A DNA stretch of 64,000 nucleotides from Diphasiastrum complanatum (Eukaryota > Streptophyta > Lycopodiopsida > Lycopodiales > Lycopodiaceae). The DNA is taken from positions 52,968,728-53,032,727 of the forward strand of contig CM055098.1 in assembly GCA_029204225.1 (NCBI GenBank), in the 5' to 3' direction. The notes under the pieces were generated by a model. That model searched no databases and was not told the DNA's origin. It saw only the letters and a list, made by a program, of their open reading frames with translations. Made by a program: the position numbers and the translations under genes. Positions 21,679-33,850 of this stretch are shown here, in pieces; within the stretch, counting starts at the first letter, position 1; each line of letters opens with the position of its first letter.

Positions 21679-22404
21679 GCTGCTCCTCGTGGAGAGCACT
21701 TCAGGATGCTCTAATGACACTAGAATGGAGTGAACTTCATCTAGCCAATTTGATTAGCACAAGGCTTTATATTTATAGACGACGATAAATTTAAATTTCT
21801 TCTAGACATGTGTCCTTTACATATGGTTTGTCGTTCTAGATAACCAAAAGTTGCAAATGACCATTCTTGAGTTTTGGATATGGAATCGCATTTTAGATAT
21901 ATTATTGTGAAACTAATGATGCTGCATAGGAGTATTGAAAATTACATTTTTATGGATGACTTCTAAAATCTTAATTAGCATTTGGATTTTCCATTTGTGT
22001 TTTGAAATAAAGTCATGTTTTGCTTAGTACCATGAAGTATATGCAATATGTCGTGATGTCCGTTTTCTTTGCATTTTGAGCATAGTTTCTTGCCTTTTCA
22101 TAATCAACCCGTTCATGGTTGAAGAAATTGGCTATTCATGTAGGTTAGATAGGAGCCCGTTGGAGAATTGAATTTGAAACTAAAAAACAGATAATTTTTA
22201 CATTTTTTACAACATAATTGATTGTAAATAGATTGAAAACTGTATAGTTTACAATCAGTTTCTAATTTACAATCAATACTAGTCATTTAGAATGAGATGG
22301 AATGTGATTTTGGATGATATAGGTATTGATTACTTATGAATTAGCATACATCCCATAAATTTGATTCTTTATTTTTTTCATGGTTAGTGTTTTGAGCTAT
22401 ATGT
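21679..22404 (+). other. Sirtuin 3' flank, probable 3' UTR
   Basis: AT-rich sequence after the stop codon. Candidate AATAAA-like signals exist (e.g. GAAATAAAG near 22003), but the poly(A) site cannot be fixed. No other gene seen. Confidence 0.4.
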
Positions 22405-23085
22405 TGTTAAAAGTACAATACTAAGGACCATAAATGAGCCTACAAAAGACTCCAAGATTGATTGATTGATTGATTGATATGCCAATCTATTGCAAAACTA
22501 GTCACCAATTTCTAGATATAGATTAGCAATCTAGGATCACACAATCAAGAGCAATCAAAAACAATAATCAAACATGTAAATTTGATTCCACACGTGTGTG
22601 GCACGGCCTCCAGGACGGCCTGCTATCAAAGAATGAGTGTGATCAAGTTCAATTTACTAATTGAATTATAAAATCACAAAACAAATGTAAGGAAAACTTG
22701 AGATTGCCAATTTGCTCACAAAAATTCTATTTCCTCACTATGGAATAATGGATTGATAGTATAATATCCTCTTCTCCTTTGAAGTTAGGTGAAAATCCAG
22801 CATGTAATAAGGAGAATAATTGACATTTTTTTTTCCTAATATGATCTTACCTAACCCTAGAGTTATGCCAATTTGGTGGTTAGGTTATTCCAACTACCCC
22901 CATGATTTGAGAAACTTGGTCTTATAATTTAGGAATCATGATCAAACATCGTAACTAACCCTATGAATGAGATCTAACCTAGCTAGGCTAGTCTACACAC
23001 GTGGCAAATTGGTTTCACACATGTGATTGACAATGTATATAAAAAAATTACATGCAAACCAAGCTAGAATTTGTCATTTTTGACA
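22405..23085 (-). repeat. Copia 3' LTR (681 bp)
   Basis: Direct-repeat partner of 28837-29599. It includes a (TTGA)n run near 22460 and a CACACGTGTG palindrome near 22590 followed by CACGGCCTCC. Confidence 0.88.
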
Positions 23086-23735
23086 CTCCTCAAATCTAGC
23101 TTGGGAAACTATGGTACATTTATCAATTACTTTAATGAAAGAATCCTTAGGCAAGGATTTAGTAAGCAAATCAGCTAAGCAATATGATGAAGACATATGT
23201 TGGAGCTTGATTTCTTTGGCTTGTATCTTCTCCCTCACAAAGTGATGGTCAATCTCGATATGCTTGCTCCTTGCATGGAATGTGGGATTGGTAGCAAGTG
23301 ATTGGGCTGATTGGTTGTCACAATACATACAAGGTACCTCCTCGGCCTCTATAACTTGAAGGTCTGCCAATAGCCTTTTGAGCCATAAGACCTCCTTGCA
23401 TGTTGATGTCAAGGCCTTATACTCGGGTTCAGTTGATGAAAGTGAAATAGTATCTTGCTTTTTGGAAAGCCATGATACTATTCCATCGCATAGAAATGTA
23501 GCAAATGCACTTGTAGATTTTTTATCCACTTTGTCACCTGCAAATCTGAGTCACTATAGGCTCTTAAGCCCAGATTAGTCCCTTTGTAGAGTATGCCAAA
23601 ATTCCCAGCTGATGAGAAGTATCTTTGGACTCTTCTGACCATTTTTTAATGTGACACAAGAGGACTTTGCATATACTGGCTTAACTTACCAACACTATAA
23701 CTAAGATCAGGCCTAGTTAAAGCGGACCTTCAGAA
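23074..23735 (-). pseudogene. Copia RNase H and end of pol
   Basis: Minus strand: TRPDLSYSVGKLSQYMQSP (broken by a stop), then KKSTSAFATFLCDGIVSWLSKKQ, SLSSTEPEYKAL, CDNQSAQSLATNP, FHARSKHIEIDHHFVRE and CLADLLTKSLPKDSF. This is the copia RNase H and C-terminal tail. The typical TEAEYKAL is TEPEYKAL here. A frameshift near 23530 separates the two parts. The sequence stops at the TRPD motif, where gypsy sequence of the opposite orientation begins. Confidence 0.88.
23086..23095 (-). other. Polypurine tract
   Basis: Minus-strand ATTTGAGGAG directly before the 3' LTR start TGTCAAAAATG. Confidence 0.65.
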
Positions 23736-25916
23736 CAATATGCTATTTATGCTGTCGCACAACAACAAACATCTAGAAATTGGACCAGAGCACCGCTTGG
23801 ATGCTTTGCTTGTGGAGAAAATCACAGAGTTGAAGAATAACAAAGGCAAATTTGTACCATTTTGTCGTGACTGTGGTTATGGGCATTGCTACAAGGAGTG
23901 TCCAGCAAGACCAAAGCCACCGCCCGTCACAACTCCTGTAAATTTGATAACAATTAAGCAAAGATCAGCAGTTCAGTCTGAACTAAGTGTACCTTTGATG
24001 GTGGTTACCAGAGCACAAAGCCAGAAAGAACCGGTAGCAGATCCAGTACCTGCTGATTCTATACCATTAACTGATATACCAACATCACCTGGAGTCTATC
24101 CAAATCTCCATGCCGAAAAGAGGAGATATCAGGATATGAGGTTGTGGATTAAACATTTGCAAGAAGAAGAGGAGCTTGAAGCCGCTAAAGCTGCAGCCAA
24201 AGTCCACTCTTCACCTGAATAATCCACGAACGAATATGAATATTCAGTTTTCTCATCATGAAGAACCCTTCAAGATGACTGAACCGGAAGTGCCACAAAC
24301 AGAATTACTCATGAATATTTTGTCCAATAAGATAAATATTACATTAGGAGAATTTCTGAAGTTGGTGCTAAAAGCAAAAGAAGTATTAGCGCAGCAGTTA
24401 ACTCAGATTGAACCAGAAGCCAATCAGAAACCACTTTTTTGTGCTGGATTTGAAGAATCTAATGAAGTACTCCATGTCGGAGCAGGCTGGAAAAGTGAGC
24501 AAAAAAATATCACTCTGCCAATACAACATAGACAATTTTCTAAAGAAGCAGCCGTGATAGATGGAGGTTCGGGAGTTAACTTGATTTCAACAAAGCTATG
24601 TGCAAAATGAGGTCTTACAAAGATAAAGCCTACGACTTTTGCCATTAAGTTGGCTGATCAAACGACTGTTCTCATCCGCGGAGAATGGTTGAAGACATAC
24701 CTGCCAAGATTGTCGAAGTCTAGTTTGTCATTACTTTTGTAGTAATGGACTTACCTGAAGCACCAAGTGTCTACCGAGTCTTACTCGGATGCCCATGGTT
24801 ACGAGTTGCGCAAGTAATTCATAACTGGGGTATCAGAAAAATCACTTTTGAAAATCGTGAACGTGCAGTCAAAGTTGATCTGATCACTTGGACTATCAAA
24901 CAAGGATGATGATTCATCAACAACGGATCACACTTGTGACTGACTAGTCAAAAATTGAGGAGTACATAATGAGTTTCAAATCGATACTGTCAACTGGAAT
25001 CAAGCTCTTGCAACAATTGATTGTATAGCAGACTATATGTGTCAACAAGATAATCAGTCCAACTTGAGCGAGATTTCATTATTGGATCGAACTTTGGATA
25101 CACCGATCACTTTTCCTTTGAATGTGTTGAATGTAGCTTGGACATCAACGAAACCCATACTAGATCCAATTGAAGATGAACTTATTCATATGAGTCATGT
25201 CTTGATTTATGATGACAATGCAGAACTTATTGATGAGCAGGTTCTAAATCACATGGATCCTACTAGATTTGGAGTACGTGATATTCCCAATAAAACCGCC
25301 AAAAGCAGTTATATTGAAGGAAGACAAGATCACATGATCAATGACAAAGAAACAAGCTAAGCAACATTATAATACAGTCCTGAAATGGGAAAAATCCACC
25401 TCAAAAGGTTGATTCGAAGAATGTCCCACCCTTATTGGATAAAGGCAAAGGAAAAATCAAGGATGATTTTTCAAGTCAGAATTTTCGCAAGACATCACCA
25501 TCTAGGAAGTCTTCACCTTCAAAGAAGAGTCTATCTTCTCGGAAGTCATCGCCTTCACAATCGATTCTTGCTAATAAAACTAAGCGAAGATCCAAGACTA
25601 ATCTTTTTGACAAAGAACAATTAGAGGAAGTCTAGCATGATATGCCAGAGCATTTCAAACGCTATACTTTGGATGATGTGGTTATCATGTTACCCAAAAC
25701 ACATCGTGAATCTGAAGAACAAGTGCCAGAATCGAAAGATCTTTACAATGGCCCACCAACTTGGACGCAGCTTGTGAATTTTGCAAAACTAGGAGAGCCA
25801 AAAAGGATTGTACAAGTTGGAGCACAACTCACTCCTGAACAGTTTCAAGCGCTACGGACGTTATTTATCAAGTATCAAGATTGCTTTGCGTGAACTTATA
25901 AGGATCTCAAGGGTTC
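23716..25916 (+). pseudogene. Gypsy gag-protease segment lacking RT
   Basis: Starts with KADLQNNMLFMLSHNN and the zinc knuckle FCRDCGYGHCYKECP (about 23860-23905), then VVTRAQSQKE. The protease motif is VIDGGSGVNLIS at about 24556, where the usual D-S-G has become D-G-G. LLGCPWLRVAQVIHNW near 24781 follows in another frame. Then comes a linker with YTLDDVVIMLPKTHRE (25661-25708) and DCFA-stop-TYKDLKG at 25881-25913, the region just before RT. RT, RNase H and integrase are absent. The TLDDVV..LP..HRE motif recurs in the gypsy at 38041-41203, so the two are one family. Confidence 0.82.
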
Positions 25917-27925
25917 ATGGATATGTTCGATGATTCCAATCCACTGGGCCCAGGTGAGATCTTTGAAATGCCCAAAATCCCCGGTCCCTTTGCACTCCAA
26001 TCCCCTGGAAGAAGATTCGAACAATTCCATGATACCTCTTTTGGCTTTGATGATTCCTTCTAGATCAACCAGCAAAATGAAGCTAACGCCACATCGGACA
26101 CCATAAGGGTCGTTCATGCTGTTCCGTCTCCAAAGCAATTCGACGCCACAATGCCAGAGGGTTTTGAAGCAGAAGATATATTCGAAGAAGAAGAACCGGC
26201 CACACACTCGAGGCCAGTCAGCACAATTCCACCGGAGCTGTTCCTGTTGCTTTTGCTTTTGCTGTTTCAACGACCGTGGATTCTGGTGACGCAATGGGTC
26301 TAGTTTCAAACCTTGCGCGAGTGATCTAGACCATGCTTGATGAGAAAAAAGACATGAACAAGCGCATATCCGACCTGGGGACAGAGAACACACTGATTAG
26401 CCAAAAGGTTATTCAGTTGAATCGCGAGCTGAAAATTGCCAGACAACACGAGGCAAAGTCTGAAGCTGAGTTAAAGAAGGCCAACCAGTCCGCCCAACAC
26501 TTGGAAGACTATGTGGCAACCCTTCAAAATGCACTCACCACGGTGCAAGGCAAAGTGGACAAAGCGGTCCAAGATTCAAAACAACAAGTCTTGTTGTTGG
26601 CAGGCTAATTGGACTTAGCCGAGCTGGAACGCGAACGTCTTCAAGGTGAATTGGACGCGACCACCCTTGAACGCGATTCCTATTTGCAGACACAAGTGCC
26701 TGATTGTCCAGTCACACTGGACGAAATCAAATACTTGTTTCGAAAAGTGGTAACCTACCGTATTGCACTGGCGGAGTTTCAAGAGCAATTCAATAAACTC
26801 AAAGGATGGCAACCATTGAGCTTGGCAAGGCAAAAGCTATTATTAAATTTTATGAAAAGGTAGCCGCTCAGGTGTTGGAAGCCGAGCCTCAAATTCCAGT
26901 TCCACTCATGTCACAGTTCTCGCCTCAGAACCAAGAACAGGTAGGAATGGATATAAGATTCGATACAAGCATGGACCAGGGTGGAGCTCCTGAAATTCCA
27001 AAAACAACGGACACCCAAGCTGCCGAAGTCGGTCCATCTTCATCAGGGACCAAAATTTTGTTTCAAAAACCAGTCACCATCGAAGACCAGATTCAAAATT
27101 TTTTGCGCCAACATCCGCATCTGTCCTTGAGGGGTGGTTGGGTTATTAAGTTCAAAACCTCTGAGATAGAGGCATGAAAAGAACTAGATAGACTACCTGC
27201 CTTGGGAGAGCAGCCGGCTTGGCGCACAATAGTTTTTGAAAAAGCTCCAGATTCTATTACGAGCTATGTTGCCAGCCCTTGCCAATTGCGAGTCGATCCC
27301 TATTATTTGCCGATGCCGAGATGTAATAAGTGGAAAGATTTGGGTGTGCCATTGGATCAAGTCAACATCCACACCCCAAATTGGCCCATCATTCATCAGA
27401 CATTTAATTGGCAAATATCAGTTGATTTTATTAGAGCCCTTTAATTCTATGGTGCTAAATACCGGAATGCGCCAGATCCAACTGTGCGACAATCGGCCAC
27501 ATTCGCAAATGATTTGTCCAAGTTAGCATCCACTACTACGAGATGAGATGATTGCCTACCTCCCTTGGCATTCAATCCAAATCTTCCCATGGAGTCAGAT
27601 AAAGTCCAAGACTAGCTGCCGATCGCCAGACTATATTATCGTGTAGCCATGCTGGGTGGTTCTTGGGAATCAAGGTTTCTGGCCTGGACAACTTCCAATT
27701 GGATTGCCGGAGCTAATAAGTGTTTTTTTCTACACAAACACGACTTCAATATGGAGCGCCTGGACTTCATGGAGGAGCAGTTACCATCTCATCAAGGTAC
27801 GACGCGAGCAAAACTAGATCCCAAAATGAATAATCTCGCGAGGTGTCGTGGGACCGCCACCAGTTTTGGTGGGGGATACTGTTGGAGGGTTTGCGGATCC
27901 CAAGGCAACCCTAGCTCTAGTTAAT
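25917..27925 (+). pseudogene. Broken coiled-coil ORF of unknown function
   Basis: An ATG at 25917 follows directly on the gypsy fragment. Pieces read MDMFDDSNPLGPGE...; after a frame change in a Leu-rich codon stretch near 26240, MLDEKKDMNKRISDL and a long heptad-rich coiled coil follow (26333-26860), Gln/Glu/Lys-rich. Then a Pro/Ser linker (VPLMSQFSPQNQEQVG), a block with RQHPHLSLRGGWVIKF, RVDPYYLPMPRCNKW and WPIIHQTFNWQISVDF, and finally SRFLAWTTSNWIAG and FLHKHDF. About 650 codons in all, broken by at least four stops or shifts. No known domain was recognised. It may be an extra ORF of the gypsy family, or a captured host gene. Confidence 0.55.
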
Positions 27926-27990
27926 AAGTGAGAGGGATTTGGCACCCTGTGTGTGTAAGTCCAACCCGATGATCACATAGTTATTTGATA
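27850..27990 (+). other. Possible gypsy polypurine tract and LTR start
   Basis: TTTTGGTGGGGGATAC at 27862-27877 resembles a plant gypsy polypurine tract. It is followed by TGTTGGAGGGTTTGC, a plausible LTR start, which runs only about 110 bp before copia gag sequence begins. Confidence 0.45.
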
Positions 27991-27991
27991 A

Positions 27992-28219
27992 TTAGAAAGT
28001 CAAAAGTGCTAGTCTTGCCTTCTTCTTGTATCTAACCAATTCTTGTCCTCCAAGAGGCTCATCCTCTTCCTCTTGGACAATATCAAAGAGATCTTGGAGT
28101 ACCAATAATGACTCATTTCTCACCTTCCATATGGAATAGTTTGTAGAATTCAATCTTTTACTAGGTTCAAGAAGGAATGCACCTATAGATCCCATCTTCC
28201 TAGTGACTTCTACGAACAA
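27992..28219 (-). pseudogene. Copia gag N-terminus
   Basis: Minus strand: MGSIGAFLLEPSKRLNSTNY, then SIWKVRNESLLVLQDLFDIVQ and KKKARLALL. It closely resembles the gag starts at 48844 and 45867. It stops at the point where related copies continue with HCIKLNV, marking the right junction with the gypsy insert. Confidence 0.88.
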
Positions 28220-28823
28220 TGCTTCAAGAAAAATGAAATTGATTCAAATCTAGAAACTCACAAACGGTTTCACTTGATTTTGATCCCCTCAAATTTGACT
28301 TCTAGCCTTACTTTGGAATTTTAGTCACAACTCTCACACTCCCTCACAAAGATAAAATGGAGATAAGAAGAGATCCAATAACAAAACTATTAAATACTCT
28401 CAATTTTCATTAGATTTGGACAAAAAAGTGACTAAATTTATCTCCCTCTTCTTGACGGTTCTTCAAGACCTATAACACAAATTTAAAGGGCTTAAACTCG
28501 GCCTCAATTAATTAGATCTCATGACACTAAGTCAAATCTAATTGATGGCAAACAAACTTCAATGCTTGTCCTTGAATTGGCACCAAAAAACTCATCAAGA
28601 TAATTAGAATCAAATTGTTTGGATCTCATGAGTATTTGAAGTTAAATGTAGGTAAAGAGGTGCCCACACATGTGGGAAGTACGACTGCTAACCCTCACCA
28701 AGTTTGGATCACAAAACTTCACACTAAGACTTGATTTGAACTCGCCCTCACAAGACTAGTTTTCTAGCAACAAACTTGCTAAAAATAGATTGTGCTTTGA
28801 TCATTGATTATCCTCTTGTACTT

Positions 28824-28836
28824 GGCTCTGATTTTG
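28824..28836 (-). other. Primer-binding site (tRNA-iMet, mutated)
   Basis: The + strand GGCTCTGATTTTG is next to the LTR start at 28837 and matches the complement of TGGTATCAGAGCC at 10 of 13 positions. Confidence 0.7.
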
Positions 28837-29599
28837 TGTTAAAAGTACAATAATAAGGACCATATATGAGCCTACAAAGATTCCAAGAGTGATTGATTGA
28901 TTGATACACCAATCTATTGCAAAACTAGTCACCAATCTCTTGATCTAGATTGGCAATTTAGGATCACACAATCAAGAGCAATAAAATACAATAATCAAAC
29001 ATGTAAATCCGACTCCACACGTGTCTGGTAAATCTGACTCCACACGTGTGGTACGGCCTCCAGTATGGCTTGCTATCAGAGAATGAGTGTGATCAAGTTT
29101 AGTTTACTATTGAATCATAAAATCACAAGACAAATGTAGGGAAAACTTGAGATTGCCAATTTGCTCTAAAAAATTCTCTCTTCTCACTGTGGAATAATGG
29201 ATTGATACTAGGGAAAACTTGAGATTGCCAATTTGCTCTCAAAAAGTCTCTCTTCTCACTATGGAATAATGGATTGATAGTAGAATAGGGCTCTTCTCCT
29301 TTGAAGTTATGTGAAAATCCAACATGTAATAGGGAGAATATGTCCATCTTACCTAACCCTAGAGTTATGCCAATTTGGTGGTTAGGTTATTCAACTACCT
29401 CCATGATTTGAGGAGTTTGGTCCTATGATCTAGGGATCATGACCAAACATCATAACTAACTTTATGAATGAGATCTAACCTATCTAGGCTATCTAGGATA
29501 GTCTACACACGTGGCAAATTGGTTTCACACATGTGATTTACAATGTACATCAAAAAATCACAAACAAAGTTAGAATTTTTCATTTTGTTATGTTTGACA
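28837..29599 (-). repeat. Copia 5' LTR (763 bp)
   Basis: Partner of 22405-23085, longer because of internal duplications, including a 72-bp unit at 29139-29282 and a 25-bp unit around 29005-29053. Confidence 0.87.
29139..29282 (+). repeat. 72-bp tandem duplication in the LTR
   Basis: 29139-29210 and 29211-29282 both start GGGAAAACTTGAGATTGCC. The 22405-23085 LTR has only one copy, so the duplication arose after or during this insertion. Confidence 0.9.
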
Positions 29600-30568
29600 T
29601 TCTTTATAAGACTTTCTTCAAGAATGGAATATGTACAAGACTTTCTTTCAACCATGATACTATGTCATGTGTGCAAAGTGACTAAGATGCTTTAGATATT
29701 TGAGTTAAAATGTCTCTCCTATTCATTGTCTTTTTTGGTTGGTTATGTATTCAATTGTGTAATGTCTACACGTTCTTGTGCACCATGGTTTTTACCAATA
29801 CTTTCTAGACATTGACTTTTAAATTTCATTTTTTTGGCAAGATTCTAACAACAACAACACTATGCCATCTCTATCACATGTTGGAAAATGGCTTGTATGG
29901 TTCAAACACTACAAGAGGAAACACATGCATCCTATTGCGGTCACGGCTACACAGTTGAGTCACACATCAAAGGCTAACATTGGTGACTACTATAGTGCTT
30001 TTGCCAATTAACTAACTTTAAGCTGATTGATGTCCCAATAAAATCTTGCCAACTAGGACCTCAAAACACCTACTCTTGGAAACACAATACAATATGGATC
30101 TCGAACCAATGAAGAGAAGGCAAGGGCCCCTCGCCACTCCCATGTGGTTCTTTTTTTTTATTTGTTGAAGCTTTGTTTTGTATATGGTTTCCAAGTGTAG
30201 GTGTTTATTGCATTTGCAACTTGAAGTTGAAAACTTAAAAAATGTTTTAGTTTACTCCCAGAAACTTCAACGACTAGTTTTGGAAGTAAAATGGAATGTT
30301 ATTAATTTTGTTGAAGTTTCAACATCATGTTCAAAAACACATCTCAAACATCTATGCTTGAAAAGACGATACAAAATTGAGCATTGGCAAATAAAATACA
30401 ACCATGTGGGTGTCGCAATTGAGGTTGTTTCAAAGGTTTTTTTTTTTTTTTTGGGCTTGAAGTTGGAAAATGTAACGAAAATCAACAATGTTCCATTATA
30501 TTATCAAAACTAAGTGATATGAACATCAATGGAACTTAAGTGAGATTATTGTCAAGCTAGATTGCCAT

Positions 30569-30703
30569 GTCAAGTGATTAACATTTGCCTTTGGTGCATA
30601 GCGTTAATGTGTAGTCAGGTGATTAACATTTGCCTTTGGTGCATAGCCTTAGTGTGTAGTCAGGTGATTAACATTTGCCTTTGGTGCATAGCCTTAGTGT
30701 GTA
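30569..30703 (+). repeat. 45-bp minisatellite, three copies
   Basis: Units at 30569-30613, 30614-30658 and 30659-30703 share GTGATTAACATTTGCCTTTG and differ at only a few bases. The unit length is a multiple of three, so the + strand frame repeats a 15-residue CxQVINICLWCIALx unit. Confidence 0.95.
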
Positions 30704-31124
30704 GCCATAAACACATATGCATGAAACAACTCAAGCACATCACATACCAAAAATTATATTCAATTCATGGGGAAGAGATCTTTGTCTTGAGTGTTTGAAG
30801 CATCTAAGTTGCTTCACATTGATGACACATGCATAATGTTCTTCAAAAGCAACTATTGCATACACTACATTGTTGAATTGATATGAAGTCTTTTTGAAAA
30901 CGCAAAGCCTAACAAAAATACATGAATTTGTGTATTCATGATAACAATGTGTTGAAAGATTGCAATGACTTCAATCTAAAATCATGAAAGCATACAATTC
31001 AACACACTAATCGTGAAGAACTAGAGATCAAGTAGTTTGATGAGTTTTTTTTTGTGACATCAACCCAAAGTGCCAACTGAAAACACAAGATAAGAAATGT
31101 CGTAACTTATTTCATTTATCTTAT

Positions 31125-31850
31125 AGTATTTGATAAGATATTGTTTCATCTTATAGAAGTGAAGAAATTTTTGGATGCAATATGTATTCTAACATTTGTT
31201 TAAAAAAAATACAAATCCGACCACTCATGCATTGGCTCATCTAGTGAAACATTGCAACATATGACATTTATCCTAAAGTATTTGACAGGATGTATTCGTT
31301 CATTTCATGGAAGTGAAAGGAAATTTTCAATTGCAATGTATTGTAATATTAATGTCTTTAAAATTATAAATCAACCAATCTCATAATGTTTCATCTCTAA
31401 TGAAATGAGTTCAATACACTACCCACAAAATAAACCATTCCACCCATCAACGTAGACACAGTCAATTTTTTTTTGGTATCATTGACATTGAGAGAGCTTG
31501 AACTTTTACTCAAAATGCAAGAGAAGTGACATTGCAACATATTATATCAATTCCTCATTACGACGACATGTATTAGCGCATTTCATAACAACTTGGAAAT
31601 ATTTTTGTGCAAAATGACATTTGACAAGTTGCATATTTGTTATATTTTTCATTCCATAGAAGTGGAGAAAATTTGGATGCAATATGTAGTTTAACATTCA
31701 GTTCTATAAAATGCAAATTCAATCACTAAGAAAATTCAAATGCAACATGTATCCAATATGAAAATTCAATCACCCTTTTATACTTTCATCTCTAATGAAA
31801 TGCGTTCAATACACTTGCTAGAAAATAAAGCATTCCACTTACCAAGCAGG
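31125..31850 (+). repeat. Diverged repeat family, about three copies
   Basis: Segments near 31125-31250, 31270-31440 and 31620-31850 share TAGAAGTG(A/G)AGAAA, TGCAATATGTA, TCATCTCTAATGAAATG and AATAAA(G/C)CATTCCAC blocks in the same order. Spacing is irregular, so this may be an old dispersed or tandem repeat. Confidence 0.55.
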
Positions 31851-32932
31851 AAGTCATATCCAAAATACAAACATGAATGATAAGTGATATATGATTTGGT
31901 GGATTTATTGATACGTGAAATAGAATGAATGATTGGAGAAGTGTTACTTCAGTTTATTTGTTGAGACCTTTTATGATGAGAAAAAGCATATTACATATTT
32001 GAGTATTGACATTTGTTTTTGACCGTTGATGATATACATGATAATAAAATGATCACACATATGAATATTGTCATTTCTTTGACTCATTGGCGATTTGAGG
32101 ATTTGTTGAATATATTAAGTACTACCTATTCATCAACATCTACAAATATGCATAGGTTAATTGGCATCTATCTTGTTGATAAAACACTTTTAAATTCTTT
32201 GTACATTCGTAGTGCCATTTGTTTGGTTATATCAAATACAAATAAGTACTTGTAATGGAAAAAAGCACAAACTAGTTTCACCAAAAAACTTTTTTGAATG
32301 TGCAAATAGGGATCAAGGAAAGGAAACAAATCTTATGAGAAAAGAAAGATCTTGTGTAGAGGAGGTGTGCATTGGATTAGCATTTGCCTAGGTTGCAGTT
32401 CATGGGTCGACTCTCAGTTGCGGTGGGTTGGGGCGCATGTGACGGGTTCTTTTCGAGGTTTAGAAGTTCAAAAATAAATGATCTAATGACCCATAGCATA
32501 ACATAACACACCTCATTTGCGAACTAGCAATCCTACATGCTGTTAGAGTGATCAAAGCTTTCATTTGGCGTTTTCCTATAGTAACAATCATGACTTTTGA
32601 ACTGAGGTAAGAAATGTGAAGTAATATGAATCACCAAGATCCAAATTTGTCCTCTTGATCTTTGGTGTGAAAGTCAACACAATCTACACATTTGCAACAT
32701 AGAAAATCAGCATCTACTTAATGAAAGAGATACAAACTCAATAAGAACTTGATCAAACATCAAACATAAGATGAAATGAAGTGCTGTCCATAAAAAAATA
32801 GTAAGCTACTGTAGTTCACACATGTGGATCTGAATATAGCATAAAATGAGCATTCTACACAAGATTGCAAGATATCACCAATATAGTGCACCAATGGATA
32901 GATGAACCCAAGAGAACTCATGTATAAGCATG

Positions 32933-33080
<148 letters not shown>

Positions 33081-33378
33081 CTCTTCCCACATGTGTACAG
33101 CCATATATAGCAGATCCATGTCTCATTAATGATCTTGGTTTCCCTCCATATCAAAAACCCTACCAATAATGTGGACTAGATTCAATGTCTCCAACGTTCA
33201 AATTTGAATCTACCAAACTCGACCTTCTACTATTTCCCTCACTTTTTAAAAGTGGTAATTCAAATACATTTGAAGTAAAATAACTTTGAAATGACAATCT
33301 CTAAGTCTAATATGAAAATTGACCTCAATTGCCAAATAAACAAATATGACCAAAATTGACTAAACTAGTTGAAATCTT

Positions 33379-33850
33379 TCACACTCCCTCTTCAACTTGT
33401 TTTAGCATAGACTTTGAGAATACTCCAAGTGAAGTCCTATGCTTCATAAACAAGTCTTTTCCCAATGCTTTGGTGAAGATATCAGCTACACATTCCCTTG
33501 AAGAAACATGTTGAAGCTCCACCTCCTTTTCGACTGGCTCTCTCACAAAGTGATATGCCACCTCAATATGCTTGCTTCTAGCATGAAATATAGGATTGCT
33601 TGCCAAATTTTGGGCTAATAGGTTGTCTAGAAAGATGATTGGGCTCTATGAAAAATCTAGCAAGTGAAGATCCTTGATCATCCTCTTGATCCATACCATT
33701 TCTTTTGTGCAATGAGTAAGTGCTTTGTACTTGGCCTTAGATGACAATGAAATAGTGGCTTGTTTCTTTGACATCCATGATATGGCTCCATCACCTATGA
33801 AAATACAACGTGCACTTATGGATTTCCTATCCATTTGATTTCCAGCAAAC
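33379..33850 (-). pseudogene. Copia RNase H C-terminal fragment
   Basis: Minus strand: NQMDRKSISARCIFIGDGAI, SWMSKKQATISLSS, KYKALTHCTKEMVWIKRM; then in another frame ASNPIFHARSKHIEVAYHFVRE, ECVADIFTKALGKDLF. This is the end of copia pol, with a frame change near 33620. The polypurine tract (33384-33395) follows, and LTR-like sequence begins TGTGAAAG at 33383. Pol upstream is missing and replaced by a GATC-rich segment and gypsy RT. Confidence 0.85.
33384..33395 (-). other. Polypurine tract
   Basis: Minus-strand TTGAAGAGGGAG directly before TGTGAAAG, the inferred 3' LTR start. Confidence 0.7.

Larger units (their letters stand above)
22405..29599 (-). mobile_element. Copia LTR element whose pol is replaced by antisense gypsy sequence
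   Basis: LTRs at 22405-23085 and 28837-29599 are direct repeats starting TGTTAAAAGTACAAT. A tRNA-Met primer site adjoins the right LTR and a polypurine tract the left one, so the element reads on the minus strand. Inside, only the gag N-terminus (28219-27992) and the RNase H end (23735-23074) are copia. The 4.3 kb between them is + strand gypsy material plus an unknown ORF. The flanking pentamers (TATGT and TTCTT) do not match, so no target-site duplication is seen. The LTRs differ by many changes and duplications, so the element is old. Confidence 0.82.

Noticed and set aside
21442-21720. 92-codon minus-strand ORF
   Set aside because: It overlaps the sirtuin terminal exon, which has a proper acceptor, frame continuity and family motifs on the + strand.
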